Shown: piece by piece, positions 1 to 10,017 of the stretch | Layout: each line of letters opens with the position of its first letter | Position numbering within the stretch: position 1 is the stretch's first letter | From: Sphingomonadaceae bacterium | GTDB lineage: Bacteria; Pseudomonadota; Alphaproteobacteria; Sphingomonadales; Sphingomonadaceae | Length of the DNA stretch: 34,156 nucleotides | Reading direction: 5' to 3' | NCBI GenBank assembly: GCA_013001755.1 | Contig: JABDLY010000031.1 | Location: forward strand, 1 to 34,156 | The notes under the pieces: generated by a model | What the model was told of the DNA's origin: nothing | What the model saw: the letters and a program-made list of their open reading frames with translations, nothing else | Database searches by the model: none | Made by a program: the position numbers and the translations under genes

Positions 1-1
1 G

Positions 2-1624
<1,623 letters not shown>

Positions 1625-1629
1625 TTAGT

Positions 1630-1716
1630 CCCCCTCCCGCTTGTGGGAGGGGCCAGGGGTGGGCAATCCCACCCTCGCAGACACACCCCGAGCCCCTCCT
1701 GCAAGCGGGAGGGGGG
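1630..1716. repeat. Structured intergenic repeat between atpD and atpC
   Basis: Outer arms CCCCCTCCCGCTTG (1630-1643) and CAAGCGGGAGGGGG (1702-1715) are perfect 14-bp reverse complements. Internal hairpins: CCCCTCCC-gcttgt-GGGAGGGG and GGGTGGG-caat-CCCACCC. Confidence 0.85.
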
Positions 1717-1726
1717 AGAAACGAAA

Positions 1727-1990
1727 ATGCCCTTGAATTTCGAACTCGTGACGCCCGAAAAGCTCCTTCGCTCCGAAGAAGTACATATGGTCGTGGTCCC
1801 GGGCACCGAGGGCGATTTCGGCGTGCTCGAACGCCATGCACCGGTAATGTCGACGATGCGCGACGGCGATATCCAGATTTTCGCGACCGCCGGGGATACG
1901 CCCGAAACGATCAAGGTCGAGGGCGGATTTGCCGAGGTCAACGAAAAGGGCCTGACGATCCTCGCCGAAAAAATCGTCGACGGCGAATAA
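1727..1990 (+). CDS. atpC: ATP synthase F1 epsilon subunit
   Basis: [52 protein letters not shown] matches the epsilon N-terminal domain; ATG at 1727 rather than the ORF-track start. Confidence 0.97.
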   Translation: MPLNFELVTPEKLLRSEEVHMVVVPGTEGDFGVLERHAPVMSTMRDGDIQIFATAGDTPETIKVEGGFAEVNEKGLTILAEKIVDGE

Positions 1991-2037
1991 TCGCTGGTTC
2001 CGGCCGGTTGGCAGGGATTTCTCAACTCCGTTATCTC

Positions 2038-2129
2038 CGTCATTACGAGCGTAGCGAAGCAATCCAGAGCCATTTACGCCGGCGTTCGCGGCTCTGGATT
2101 GTTTCGTCGCTACGCTCCTCGCGATGACG
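2038..2129. repeat. Long imperfect inverted repeat (REP-like) between atpC and cpaF
   Basis: CGTCATTACGAGCGTAGCGAAGCAATCCAGAGCC ... GGCTCTGGATTGTTTCGTCGCTACGCTCCTCGCGATGACG; arms are complementary apart from a few mismatches and small indels. Confidence 0.85.
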
Positions 2130-2308
2130 TTCGCCCTGGAAAAAACTCGACTCCTCGCGTTAACTGGCTGTTTTATAACGTTTTATGGTCCTGGATGAGC
2201 TCGCGGCCGCGCCGTCGCCGCCATTAGCTAATTGTCAAAGTTTTCAATCTATTCACCATGTCCACGAACAGCCCGCCCCCGGTGGGTGCAATGATATTGA
2301 GGGACAGG

Positions 2309-3838
2309 ATGAGCGCATTCGGACGAAAAGACGGCGGTCAGAAACCTTCCTTCGGCGTGGCGCGCCCGATGAAGGGCGGCGGCAAGGCTGAAAAGGTCGC
2401 AACGCCGGTCGATGAAGAAACCGAAGGCGGCGAGCAGTTTCCGCCGCTCGACGCACTCGATAATCCCGCTGTCGACGATGGCAGCCTGGCGCCCGCTGTT
2501 CCGCAGGGCGACGCCATGTCCAAGCTCAACGATCGCGCCAACGCGGTTGCCGAAGCGCTGGCCGAGGTCGAAGGCTTCGAAGCGTCGGTCCACAAGATCA
2601 AGGAACAGGTGCTGCCGCGCCTGCTCGAACGCGTCGATCCCGAAGCCGCTTCGACGCTGACCAAGGACGAACTGGCCGAAGAATTCCGGCCGATCATTTC
2701 CGAAGTTCTCGCCGAGCTCAAAATCACGCTCAATCGCCGCGAGCAGTTCGCGCTTGAAAAAGTGCTCGTCGACGAACTGCTCGGCCTCGGCCCGCTCGAA
2801 GAATTGCTGAGCGACCCCGATATCAATGATATCATGGTCAACGGCCCCGAACAGACCTATATCGAGCGCAAGGGCAAGCTCGAAGTCGCGCAGATCAAGT
2901 TCCGCGATGAGGATCACCTTCTCCAGATCGCCCAGCGCATCTGCAACTCGGTCGGCCGCCGAGTCGATCAGACGACGCCGCTCGCCGACGCCCGGCTTGC
3001 AGACGGTTCGCGTGTCAACGTCATCGTGCCGCCGCTCTCGTTGCGCGGCACCGCAATCTCGATTCGTAAATTCTCCGACAATCCGATCACCATCGACATG
3101 ATGAAAGACTTCGGTTCGATGTCGGAAAAGATGGCGACCTTCCTCAAGGTCGCCGGCGCCAGCCGATTCAACGTCGTTATCTCGGGCGGTACGGGCTCGG
3201 GCAAGACGACGATGCTCAACGCAATGTCGAAAATGATCGACCCCGGCGAGCGCGTGCTGACGATCGAGGATGCCGCCGAGCTTCGCCTGCAACAGCCGCA
3301 CTGGCTGCCGCTCGAAACGCGCCCGGCCAACCTTGAAGGCAAGGGCGAGATTTCGATCGGCGACCTCGTCAAGAACGCCCTGCGTATGCGCCCAGACCGC
3401 ATCATCCTCGGTGAGATTCGCGGCGCGGAATGTTTCGATCTGCTCGCCGCGATGAACACCGGCCATGACGGCTCGATGTGCACGCTTCACTCCAACTCGC
3501 CGCGCGAATGTCTTGGCCGCATGGAAAACATGGTCATGATGGGCGACATCAAGATCCCGAAAGAGGCGATCAGCCGGCAGATCGCCGACTCGGTCGATCT
3601 GATCGTTCAGGTGAAGCGCCTGCGTGACGGCTCACGCCGGACCACCAACATCACCGAGGTGATCGGGATGGAAGGCGATGTCATCGTGACGCAGGAATTG
3701 TTCAAGTTCGAATATACTGGCGAGGGCGACGACGGCAAAATCCAGGGCGAATATCGCTCGATGGGCCTGCGTCCCTATACGCTCGACAAGGCCAAGGCCT
3801 ATGGCTTCGAGCAGCCCTGTCTCGAGTCTTGCCTCTAA
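2309..3838 (+). CDS. cpaF: CpaF-family pilus assembly/secretion ATPase
   Basis: Type II/IV secretion ATPase: Walker A ISGGTGSGKTTMLNAMS, ELRLQQPHWLPLETRPAN, RMRPDRIILGEIRGAECFDLLAAMNTGHDGSMCTLHSNSP. Start could be 2258, 2291 or 2309. Confidence 0.93.
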   Translation: MSAFGRKDGGQKPSFGVARPMKGGGKAEKVATPVDEETEGGEQFPPLDALDNPAVDDGSLAPAVPQGDAMSKLNDRANAVAEALAEVEGFEASVHKIKEQVLPRLLERVDPEAASTLTKDELAEEFRPIISEVLAELKITLNRREQFALEKVLVDELLGLGPLEELLSDPDINDIMVNGPEQTYIERKGKLEVAQIKFRDEDHLLQIAQRICNSVGRRVDQTTPLADARLADGSRVNVIVPPLSLRGTAISIRKFSDNPITIDMMKDFGSMSEKMATFLKVAGASRFNVVISGGTGSGKTTMLNAMSKMIDPGERVLTIEDAAELRLQQPHWLPLETRPANLEGKGEISIGDLVKNALRMRPDRIILGEIRGAECFDLLAAMNTGHDGSMCTLHSNSPRECLGRMENMVMMGDIKIPKEAISRQIADSVDLIVQVKRLRDGSRRTTNITEVIGMEGDVIVTQELFKFEYTGEGDDGKIQGEYRSMGLRPYTLDKAKAYGFEQPCLESCL

Positions 3839-3847
3839 GCTGAATTA

Positions 3848-4033
3848 TCAAGCCGCAAACGCCAAGATCGTGAAGATCAGCGCGGCGACGAGCGACAGGA
3901 CGAGGACGAGCGGCCAGTTGACCCAGCCGACCCGGTCGAGATCGTCGCGCTTGTTGCGGCGGCGATCCATCCATGATGCCCAGCCCGCAATCGCGAGACA
4001 GGCGATGATCGCGCCGATAAAATAATCGGTCAA
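3848..4033 (-). CDS. Small single- or double-TM membrane protein
   Basis: 61 aa, two hydrophobic stretches (IGAIIACLAIAGWASW, WPLVLVLSLVAALIFTILAF); TTG start 7 nt downstream of the phaR stop. Confidence 0.6.
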   Translation of the reverse strand: MTDYFIGAIIACLAIAGWASWMDRRRNKRDDLDRVGWVNWPLVLVLSLVAALIFTILAFAA

Positions 4034-4040
4034 TGCGCTG

Positions 4041-4610
4041 CTAGTCGCTCAGCTTGTCGATCTTGTCTTGCATCTCGGCAAGTTGCGCCTTGAGCGCGGC
4101 GACTTCGTCGTCGCGTTCGCTATGCGCCACCTCATTGGAACTGCCCTCGGCAGCCTGGCCCTTGGTCATCGGGCGGAATGCGCTCGTTGCAGCCTCGAAC
4201 ATTTCCATGTTGCGCCGGGCAATCTCGCCGAATGGGCCCGAGCCGATCGCGCCCTGCATGGCATCGCGAAACTTTTCGTGATTGCGCTGGAACGATTCCA
4301 TCGAGGCTTCGAGATATTGCGGCATCATCGCCGACATCGAATTGCCGTACATGCCGATCAAATCGCGCAGGAAGCTGACCGGGAGCATATTCTGCCCATG
4401 GGTTTCCTGTTCCATGATGATCTGCGTCAGCACCGTGCGGGTGATATCGTCGCCGCTCTTGGCGTCGATGACTTTGAAATCGCGCTTGTCGCGGATCATT
4501 TCGGCGAGATGGTCGAGCGTTATATAGCTCGAGCTATCGGTGTTATAGAGACGGCGGTTGGCGTATTTCTTGATAATGACGGTGCCGGAATCGGAGTCCG
4601 AATTTGCCAT
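4041..4610 (-). CDS. phaR: Polyhydroxyalkanoate synthesis repressor PhaR
   Basis: TVIIKKYANRRLYNTDSSSYITLDHLAEMIRDKRDFKVIDAKSGDDITRTVLTQIIMEQE is the PHB/PHA accumulation regulator DNA-binding domain. ATG at 4610 is preceded by a GGAG. Confidence 0.95.
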   Translation of the reverse strand: MANSDSDSGTVIIKKYANRRLYNTDSSSYITLDHLAEMIRDKRDFKVIDAKSGDDITRTVLTQIIMEQETHGQNMLPVSFLRDLIGMYGNSMSAMMPQYLEASMESFQRNHEKFRDAMQGAIGSGPFGEIARRNMEMFEAATSAFRPMTKGQAAEGSSNEVAHSERDDEVAALKAQLAEMQDKIDKLSD

Positions 4611-5688
4611 GACAGTTTCTCCAAATGTTGGCACCGAGTTAGCACCTGCACATAGTGCAGCGCAACATAAACCCCGCCCGCTCCCGCTTTTCCTTGAATT
4701 GCTGCGCAGCGAAACCGCAGCATTGCCCGAAAGGATGGAAGCGGCACTGGCGGGTGTGAAAGCTTATCAGCAGGCGCGGCGCACGCCGCGGCCCGGTCCG
4801 AGGCCGGCGGTTGCATCGGCGGGACGTGCGCGCTTGCTCGATTATGGCGGCGATGGCCCGGCGGCGGTGTTCGTCCCGTCGCTGATCAATCCGCCGCATG
4901 TGCTCGATCTTGCGGAAGGCAATTCGCTGTTGCGCTGGCTGAGCGCAAACGGCGTCCATCCCTACCTCGTCGACTGGGCCGCGCCTGAAGCTGGCGAAGC
5001 CGAACTGAGCGTGGCGGGGCATATCGAATCGCTGCTGCTTCCGCTGCTCGATGCGCTCGATCGGCCGTGTCACCTTGTCGGCTATTGCCTTGGCGGAACG
5101 ATGGCGATCGGCGCCGCCGCCGCCCGAACGCCGCTGTCGCTGGTCACAATGGCCACGCCATGGCGGTTTGACGGCTTTTCCGATGAAGCGCGCGAGGGGC
5201 TGGCCGAACTTTGGCAGAACGCGCAGCCGACCTCTGCCGCGCTAGGCGCGATGCCGATGGAAGTTTTGCAGACCGCCTTCTGGAAGCTCGACCCGGGAAC
5301 CACGGTCGGCAAGTTCGAGATGTTCGGCCGGCTCGATCCCGCCAGCGACAAGGCGCGCGGCTTTGTCGCGCTCGAAGACTGGGCCAATGACGGACCGCCG
5401 CTGACATTGGGCGCGGCCAAAGAGCTGGTCGAAGAGCTGTTCGGGAATAATGTAACGGGCGAGGCGCGGTGGAAGGTGGACGGGCGGACGGTCGATCCCC
5501 ACGCCCTGCCCTGCCCCGTGCTCGACATCATATCCGCCAGCGACAAGATCGTGCCCGAAGCGAGCGCGGCGCGGGCCGGCGAGGTGCTGACATTGCGGCA
5601 GGGCCATGTCGGCATGGTCGTCGGCGGCCGGGCACGCGCAACATTGTGGGAGCCACTCGCGAAATGGCTTTCGCAGGTGCAGCATTAG
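4609..5688 (+). CDS. Short PHA synthase-like alpha/beta hydrolase
   Basis: GYCLGGTM box matches the PhaC nucleophile motif G-x-C-x-G-G; ASDKIVP and GHVGMVVG supply Asp and His positions of a C-D-H triad; about 359 aa. Confidence 0.75.
   Translation: MTVSPNVGTELAPAHSAAQHKPRPLPLFLELLRSETAALPERMEAALAGVKAYQQARRTPRPGPRPAVASAGRARLLDYGGDGPAAVFVPSLINPPHVLDLAEGNSLLRWLSANGVHPYLVDWAAPEAGEAELSVAGHIESLLLPLLDALDRPCHLVGYCLGGTMAIGAAAARTPLSLVTMATPWRFDGFSDEAREGLAELWQNAQPTSAALGAMPMEVLQTAFWKLDPGTTVGKFEMFGRLDPASDKARGFVALEDWANDGPPLTLGAAKELVEELFGNNVTGEARWKVDGRTVDPHALPCPVLDIISASDKIVPEASAARAGEVLTLRQGHVGMVVGGRARATLWEPLAKWLSQVQH
4646..4673. promoter_or_regulatory. Candidate PhaR-binding region
   Basis: Palindrome CTGCAC-ATA-GTGCAG (4646-4660) overlapping TGCAGCGCAACATAAACC (4656-4673), which aligns 14/18 with a site upstream of phaZ. 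Confidence 0.6.
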
Positions 5689-5736
5689 CTATACAATCGC
5701 CGCGACTCCCCTTCTCGCCAAATAAGGATCGCACCC

Positions 5737-6909
5737 ATGACCGGTATCGTTATCGCAGCCGCCAAACGCACCCCCGTCGGCGGCTTTCTCGGTGCATTGG
5801 GCTCGACGCCCGCGCATGAACTCGGCCGAACCGCTATCGAAGCCGCGCTCGCTCAGTCGGGAATCGCGCCCGAGGACGTGTTCGAGGTCGTGCTTGGCCA
5901 GGTGCTGACGGCGGGTCAGGGTCAGAACCCGGCGCGCCAAGCATCGATGGCCGCCGGCATCCCGAAGGAAATTCCGGCGTGGGGCGTCAATCAGGTTTGC
6001 GGTTCGGGCCTCCGCGCCGTCGCCATCGCGGCGCAGCAGATCGCGGCGGGCGATGCCGATATCGTCGTCGCGGGCGGGCAGGAAAGCATGTCGCTCTCTA
6101 CCCATTGCCAGAATATGCGCGGCGGTACCAAGATGGGCCCGGTCAGCCTTGTCGACACGATGGTCGTCGACGGTCTGACCGATGTGTTCAACGATTATCA
6201 TATGGGGATCACCGCCGAAAATCTCGCCGAGCAATATCAGATCACGCGCGAGGATCAGGACAATTTCGCCGTCGCTTCGCAAAACAAGGCTGAGAAGGCG
6301 CGCGCCGAAGGCCGGTTCAAGGATGAAATCGCACCGGTCACCGTAACCCATCGCAAGGGCGAGACGCTGGTCGAGGATGACGAATATATTCGCGCAGGCG
6401 CGACGATCGACGCCATGTCCGGCCTGCGCCCGGCGTTCAAGAAAGACGGCACCGTAACCGCCGCCAATGCCAGCGGCCTCAATGACGGCGCAGCCGCGCT
6501 TGTCGTAATGAGCGCCGACGAAGCGAAGCGGCGCGGCGCGCCGGTGCTCGCGCGGATCGCGAGCTGGGCATCGGCCGGCGTCGATCCGTCGATCATGGGT
6601 ATCGGGCCCGTCCCTGCGACCAAGCGCGCGCTCGAAAAAGCCGGATGGACGATCGGCGATCTCGACCTGATCGAAGCCAATGAAGCCTTTGCCGCGCAGG
6701 CGCTATCGGTTGGCAAGGAACTGGGCTGGGATCCGGAGAAGGTCAACGTCAATGGCGGCGCGATCGCCATCGGCCACCCGATCGGCGCGTCGGGCGCGCG
6801 TGTCCTGACGACGTTGCTCTACGAAATGCAAAAACGCGATGTTGCCAAGGGTCTCGCCACTTTGTGCATCGGCGGCGGCATGGGCATCGCGATGTGCGTC
6901 GAACGCTAA
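5737..6909 (+). CDS. phaA: Acetyl-CoA C-acetyltransferase (beta-ketothiolase)
   Basis: 390 aa; [16 protein letters not shown] active-site Cys, [21 protein letters not shown], and [18 protein letters not shown]. Confidence 0.95.
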   Translation: MTGIVIAAAKRTPVGGFLGALGSTPAHELGRTAIEAALAQSGIAPEDVFEVVLGQVLTAGQGQNPARQASMAAGIPKEIPAWGVNQVCGSGLRAVAIAAQQIAAGDADIVVAGGQESMSLSTHCQNMRGGTKMGPVSLVDTMVVDGLTDVFNDYHMGITAENLAEQYQITREDQDNFAVASQNKAEKARAEGRFKDEIAPVTVTHRKGETLVEDDEYIRAGATIDAMSGLRPAFKKDGTVTAANASGLNDGAAALVVMSADEAKRRGAPVLARIASWASAGVDPSIMGIGPVPATKRALEKAGWTIGDLDLIEANEAFAAQALSVGKELGWDPEKVNVNGGAIAIGHPIGASGARVLTTLLYEMQKRDVAKGLATLCIGGGMGIAMCVER

Positions 6910-6932
6910 GGCCACCTTTTCCGCCTATTCAC

Positions 6933-6961
6933 TTGACACCGTGTTACCGACTTAATACACT
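6933..6961 (+). promoter_or_regulatory. Sigma70-like promoter
   Basis: TTGACA (6933-6938), 17-bp spacer, TACACT (6956-6961), 34 nt before the ATG at 6996. Confidence 0.6.
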
Positions 6962-6995
6962 ATAACCATAATAAATAAAAAATCGAGGTTCAGGA

Positions 6996-7802
6996 ATGTT
7001 AGACAAATTGCTCGCTTTGGGCGCGGCTTCGGCTATCGCGCTGACCGGATACGTGTCGGGATATTTCGACGACGGCGCCGATGCGGTGCCGACCGGTCGC
7101 ATCTATCATTATGTCCGCGATACCCGGGCAGGAGACGAGAATATATACGTCTACCGCGCCGGCGCAAACCATGTCGAAGTCTATACGATGACCGGCCGTT
7201 GCCGCGACGCGGAATATCTGAGCGCATGGGTCGATCCGACGACCGGCCGGGCGGCAATGATGACGAGCGGGCGCCTGATGCCCGAAGCGCGGCACGAGAA
7301 TTTCATGACGATCGCCTTTGACGGTGTCCGCGGACGGCTGAGCGCCGATGCGATACTCGAAGACAGGATGGTCAGCGGTGCCGTCACGATCGACGAACCC
7401 GTCTGGCATTTGCGCGACTTCGAACTCGCCACGCTTTCGGTTCAGACCATGGGCCTTGCCGACCCGCGAGGCGGCTTCGCCTTCGCGCTGCCGACGACAA
7501 CCGGAGAGGGTGACGATTACCTCCAAAATCTCGGCCGTATCGATGCCGAATTCGTTACCGAGGAAGATTTGGACGGTAGGCAGGCCCTGCGGTTCGAACT
7601 TACCGGCCCGGCATTGGCGAATCGCAGCGGATCGCTCTGGCTCGATGCCGACGGGCACCATGTGATCGCCGCCAATCTCGATCTGCCGGGCGAGGGCAAT
7701 CGGGATAATTTCACGCTCCGCCTAACCGAAATTTCCGATGGCGGCGAAGCCGGCTGGGGCGAGCTGCTGCACAGTCATTATGACGGCTGCGCAACGGCCT
7801 GA
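6996..7802 (+). CDS. Hypothetical protein with N-terminal hydrophobic segment
   Basis: 268 aa; MLDKLLALGAASAIALTGYVSG N-terminus; own promoter and coding-like composition. Confidence 0.75.
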   Translation: MLDKLLALGAASAIALTGYVSGYFDDGADAVPTGRIYHYVRDTRAGDENIYVYRAGANHVEVYTMTGRCRDAEYLSAWVDPTTGRAAMMTSGRLMPEARHENFMTIAFDGVRGRLSADAILEDRMVSGAVTIDEPVWHLRDFELATLSVQTMGLADPRGGFAFALPTTTGEGDDYLQNLGRIDAEFVTEEDLDGRQALRFELTGPALANRSGSLWLDADGHHVIAANLDLPGEGNRDNFTLRLTEISDGGEAGWGELLHSHYDGCATA

Positions 7803-7843
7803 ACGCATTGCAATAATCGCGGCGGCGGCTTAGCCTTGCATGC

Positions 7844-8764
7844 ATGACTGGATTTAACGGCCGGGCGGCTATCGCCTGCCTAATCGGATTGAGCGCCTGC
7901 GCGATGCCCGACGACCCTCCGCCTTCACCGCCGCAGACGGCGACCGCCGATAGTATCATGGTGTGGGACGATTTGTTCTCGCGCGAACAGCCGCAGGCGA
8001 GCGAGCGTCTCGCCTATGGCGAAGGGCCGCTGCAATTTTCCGAGCTTTGGCTCCCCGAAGGTGACGGCCCGCATCCAACGGTGCTGATGATCCATGGCGG
8101 CTGCTGGCAGACCGCAATTGCCGAGCGCGATATCATGAACTGGATCGCCGAAGATTTGCGCGGGCGCGGCATCGCCGTCTGGAATATAGAATATCGCGGT
8201 GTCGACCGCGGCGGCGGCTATCCTGGAACCTATGAAGATGTGCTGGCGGCGGGCGATTCGCTCGTCGAACATGCGCCGCGCTTCAACCTCGACATGTCGA
8301 ACATCGTTGCTATCGGCCATTCGGCCGGCGGTCATCTCGCGCTCTGGCTGGCGGCGCGGCAGGGCGGCCTGCCCGGTCAACCGCTGATGAGCCCGCGCAT
8401 CTTGCCGATCACGACCGCGATCAGCCAGGGCGGCCTTCCCGATCTGCGCGCTGGCGAACAGCGCGAAGGTCATCCTTGCGGGACCGAAGCGCCGCGGCTT
8501 ATGGGGGGTGGCCGCTATGACCTGACCTCGCCGCAGGTGATGCCCGCGAGCAGCGCCCGCGAAATCCTAGTCAATGCCGAGCGCGACCGCATCGCTCCGC
8601 CTGCCTATGCCGAAGCCTATCGCGGCGCACAGCTCGCGCGCGACAAGACCGATGTAGCACTCGTCACGATTCCCGGCGAAGGCCATGTCGAGCTGATTGC
8701 GCCGGGCACGGCCAGTTGGGCGCGGCAGGTCGCGCTGATCGAAGAGGCTTTGGGCCTCGAATGA
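7844..8764 (+). CDS. Alpha/beta hydrolase, predicted lipoprotein
   Basis: N-terminal lipobox-like IGLSAC; HGGCWQ oxyanion motif; GHSAGGHLALWLAA nucleophile elbow; terminal GEGHVELIAPGT. 4-nt ATGA overlap with kynU. Confidence 0.85.
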   Translation: MTGFNGRAAIACLIGLSACAMPDDPPPSPPQTATADSIMVWDDLFSREQPQASERLAYGEGPLQFSELWLPEGDGPHPTVLMIHGGCWQTAIAERDIMNWIAEDLRGRGIAVWNIEYRGVDRGGGYPGTYEDVLAAGDSLVEHAPRFNLDMSNIVAIGHSAGGHLALWLAARQGGLPGQPLMSPRILPITTAISQGGLPDLRAGEQREGHPCGTEAPRLMGGGRYDLTSPQVMPASSAREILVNAERDRIAPPAYAEAYRGAQLARDKTDVALVTIPGEGHVELIAPGTASWARQVALIEEALGLE

Positions 8765-9993
8765 CCACGCTCGAAGACGCCCGCGCCCTTGATGTCACCG
8801 ATCCGCTCGGCCCGATGCGCGAACGCTTTGCGCTTGCTGACGGCGTGATTTATCTCGACGGCAATTCGCTCGGTCCCCTGCCCCGACAAACGATCGACCG
8901 ACAGCACGACGCCGTGACGCGGCAATGGGGCGAAGACCTGATCCGCAGCTGGAACGACAATGACTGGATCGGCGCGCCGCAGCGCATCGGCAGCAAGATC
9001 GCCGCTTTGATCGGCGCCAAGCCCCATGAAGTAGTCGTGACAGACTCGGTATCGGTCAACCTCTTCAAGCTGATCGTCGCTGCGGTTGCGACGCAACCCG
9101 ATCGCCGGCAAATCTTTTTTTTAAATGTTAATTTGACGACCGATATCTACACCGCAGGCGGAGCGGCAGGCGTGCTCGCCGACCATATCGTGCAAACCGA
9201 GCAGGCCGACGATCTTGCCGACGCACTCGGCCCTGACAGCGCGCTACTGATGCTCACCCATGTCCATTACAAAACCGGCGCGCGGCACAATATGGAGGTG
9301 CTGACCGAAAAGGCGCATGACGCCGGCGCGCTCGCGCTCTGGGATCTCAGCCACAGCGTCGGCGCGATCCCGGTCGATCTCAACGGCTGCGGCGTCGATC
9401 TCGCGGTTGGTTGCGGTTACAAATATCTCAATGGCGGGCCCGGCGCGCCGGCCTTCCTCTATGTCCACGAAGACCTGCAGGACGGACTGCGCTCGCCGCT
9501 ATCGGGCTGGATGGGCCATGAAGCGCCCTTCGAATTTCGCGACGATTACGCGCCGGCACCGGGCATCAGCCGTTTCCTGTGCGGCACGCCGCCGGTGCTC
9601 AGCCTGCTCGCGCTCGAAAGCGGCGTCGAACTGTTCGGCGATACCGATATGGCGCAGATCGCTACTAAATCGGCCGCCCTGTTCGATCTGTTTGCGGATT
9701 GGATGGACGAACGCTGCGAAAACCATGGTCTGACGCTTGTCACGCCGCGTGATCCGGCGCGGCGCGGCAGCCATATCTCCTATACCCATCCCGACGGCTG
9801 GCCCATCATCCAGGCGTTGATCGAGCGTGGCGTCATCGGCGACTTCCGCGCGCCGGATATACTGCGCTTCGGCCTGACGCCGCTCTACACGAGCCATGAA
9901 GATGTCTGGCAGGCAGTCGATATCCTCGGCGAAATCCTCGACGACGAAATCTGGCGCGAACCGCGCTTTTCGCAGGCGAAGGCGGTTACCTGA
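8761..9993 (+). CDS. kynU: Kynureninase
   Basis: YLDGNSLGPLP, LIRSWNDNDWIGAPQRIGSKIA, LALWDLSHSVGAIPVDLNGCGVDLAVGCGYKYLNGGPGAPAF, RFLCGTPPVLSLLALESG. Start ATG 8761. Confidence 0.95.
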   Translation: MTTLEDARALDVTDPLGPMRERFALADGVIYLDGNSLGPLPRQTIDRQHDAVTRQWGEDLIRSWNDNDWIGAPQRIGSKIAALIGAKPHEVVVTDSVSVNLFKLIVAAVATQPDRRQIFFLNVNLTTDIYTAGGAAGVLADHIVQTEQADDLADALGPDSALLMLTHVHYKTGARHNMEVLTEKAHDAGALALWDLSHSVGAIPVDLNGCGVDLAVGCGYKYLNGGPGAPAFLYVHEDLQDGLRSPLSGWMGHEAPFEFRDDYAPAPGISRFLCGTPPVLSLLALESGVELFGDTDMAQIATKSAALFDLFADWMDERCENHGLTLVTPRDPARRGSHISYTHPDGWPIIQALIERGVIGDFRAPDILRFGLTPLYTSHEDVWQAVDILGEILDDEIWREPRFSQAKAVT

Positions 9994-10017
9994 TTCCTCC
10001 CGTTGGCGGAGGGTTTC

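Noticed and set aside
2249-3490. 413-aa minus-strand ORF antisense to cpaF
   Set aside because: Antisense shadow of a well-conserved ATPase.
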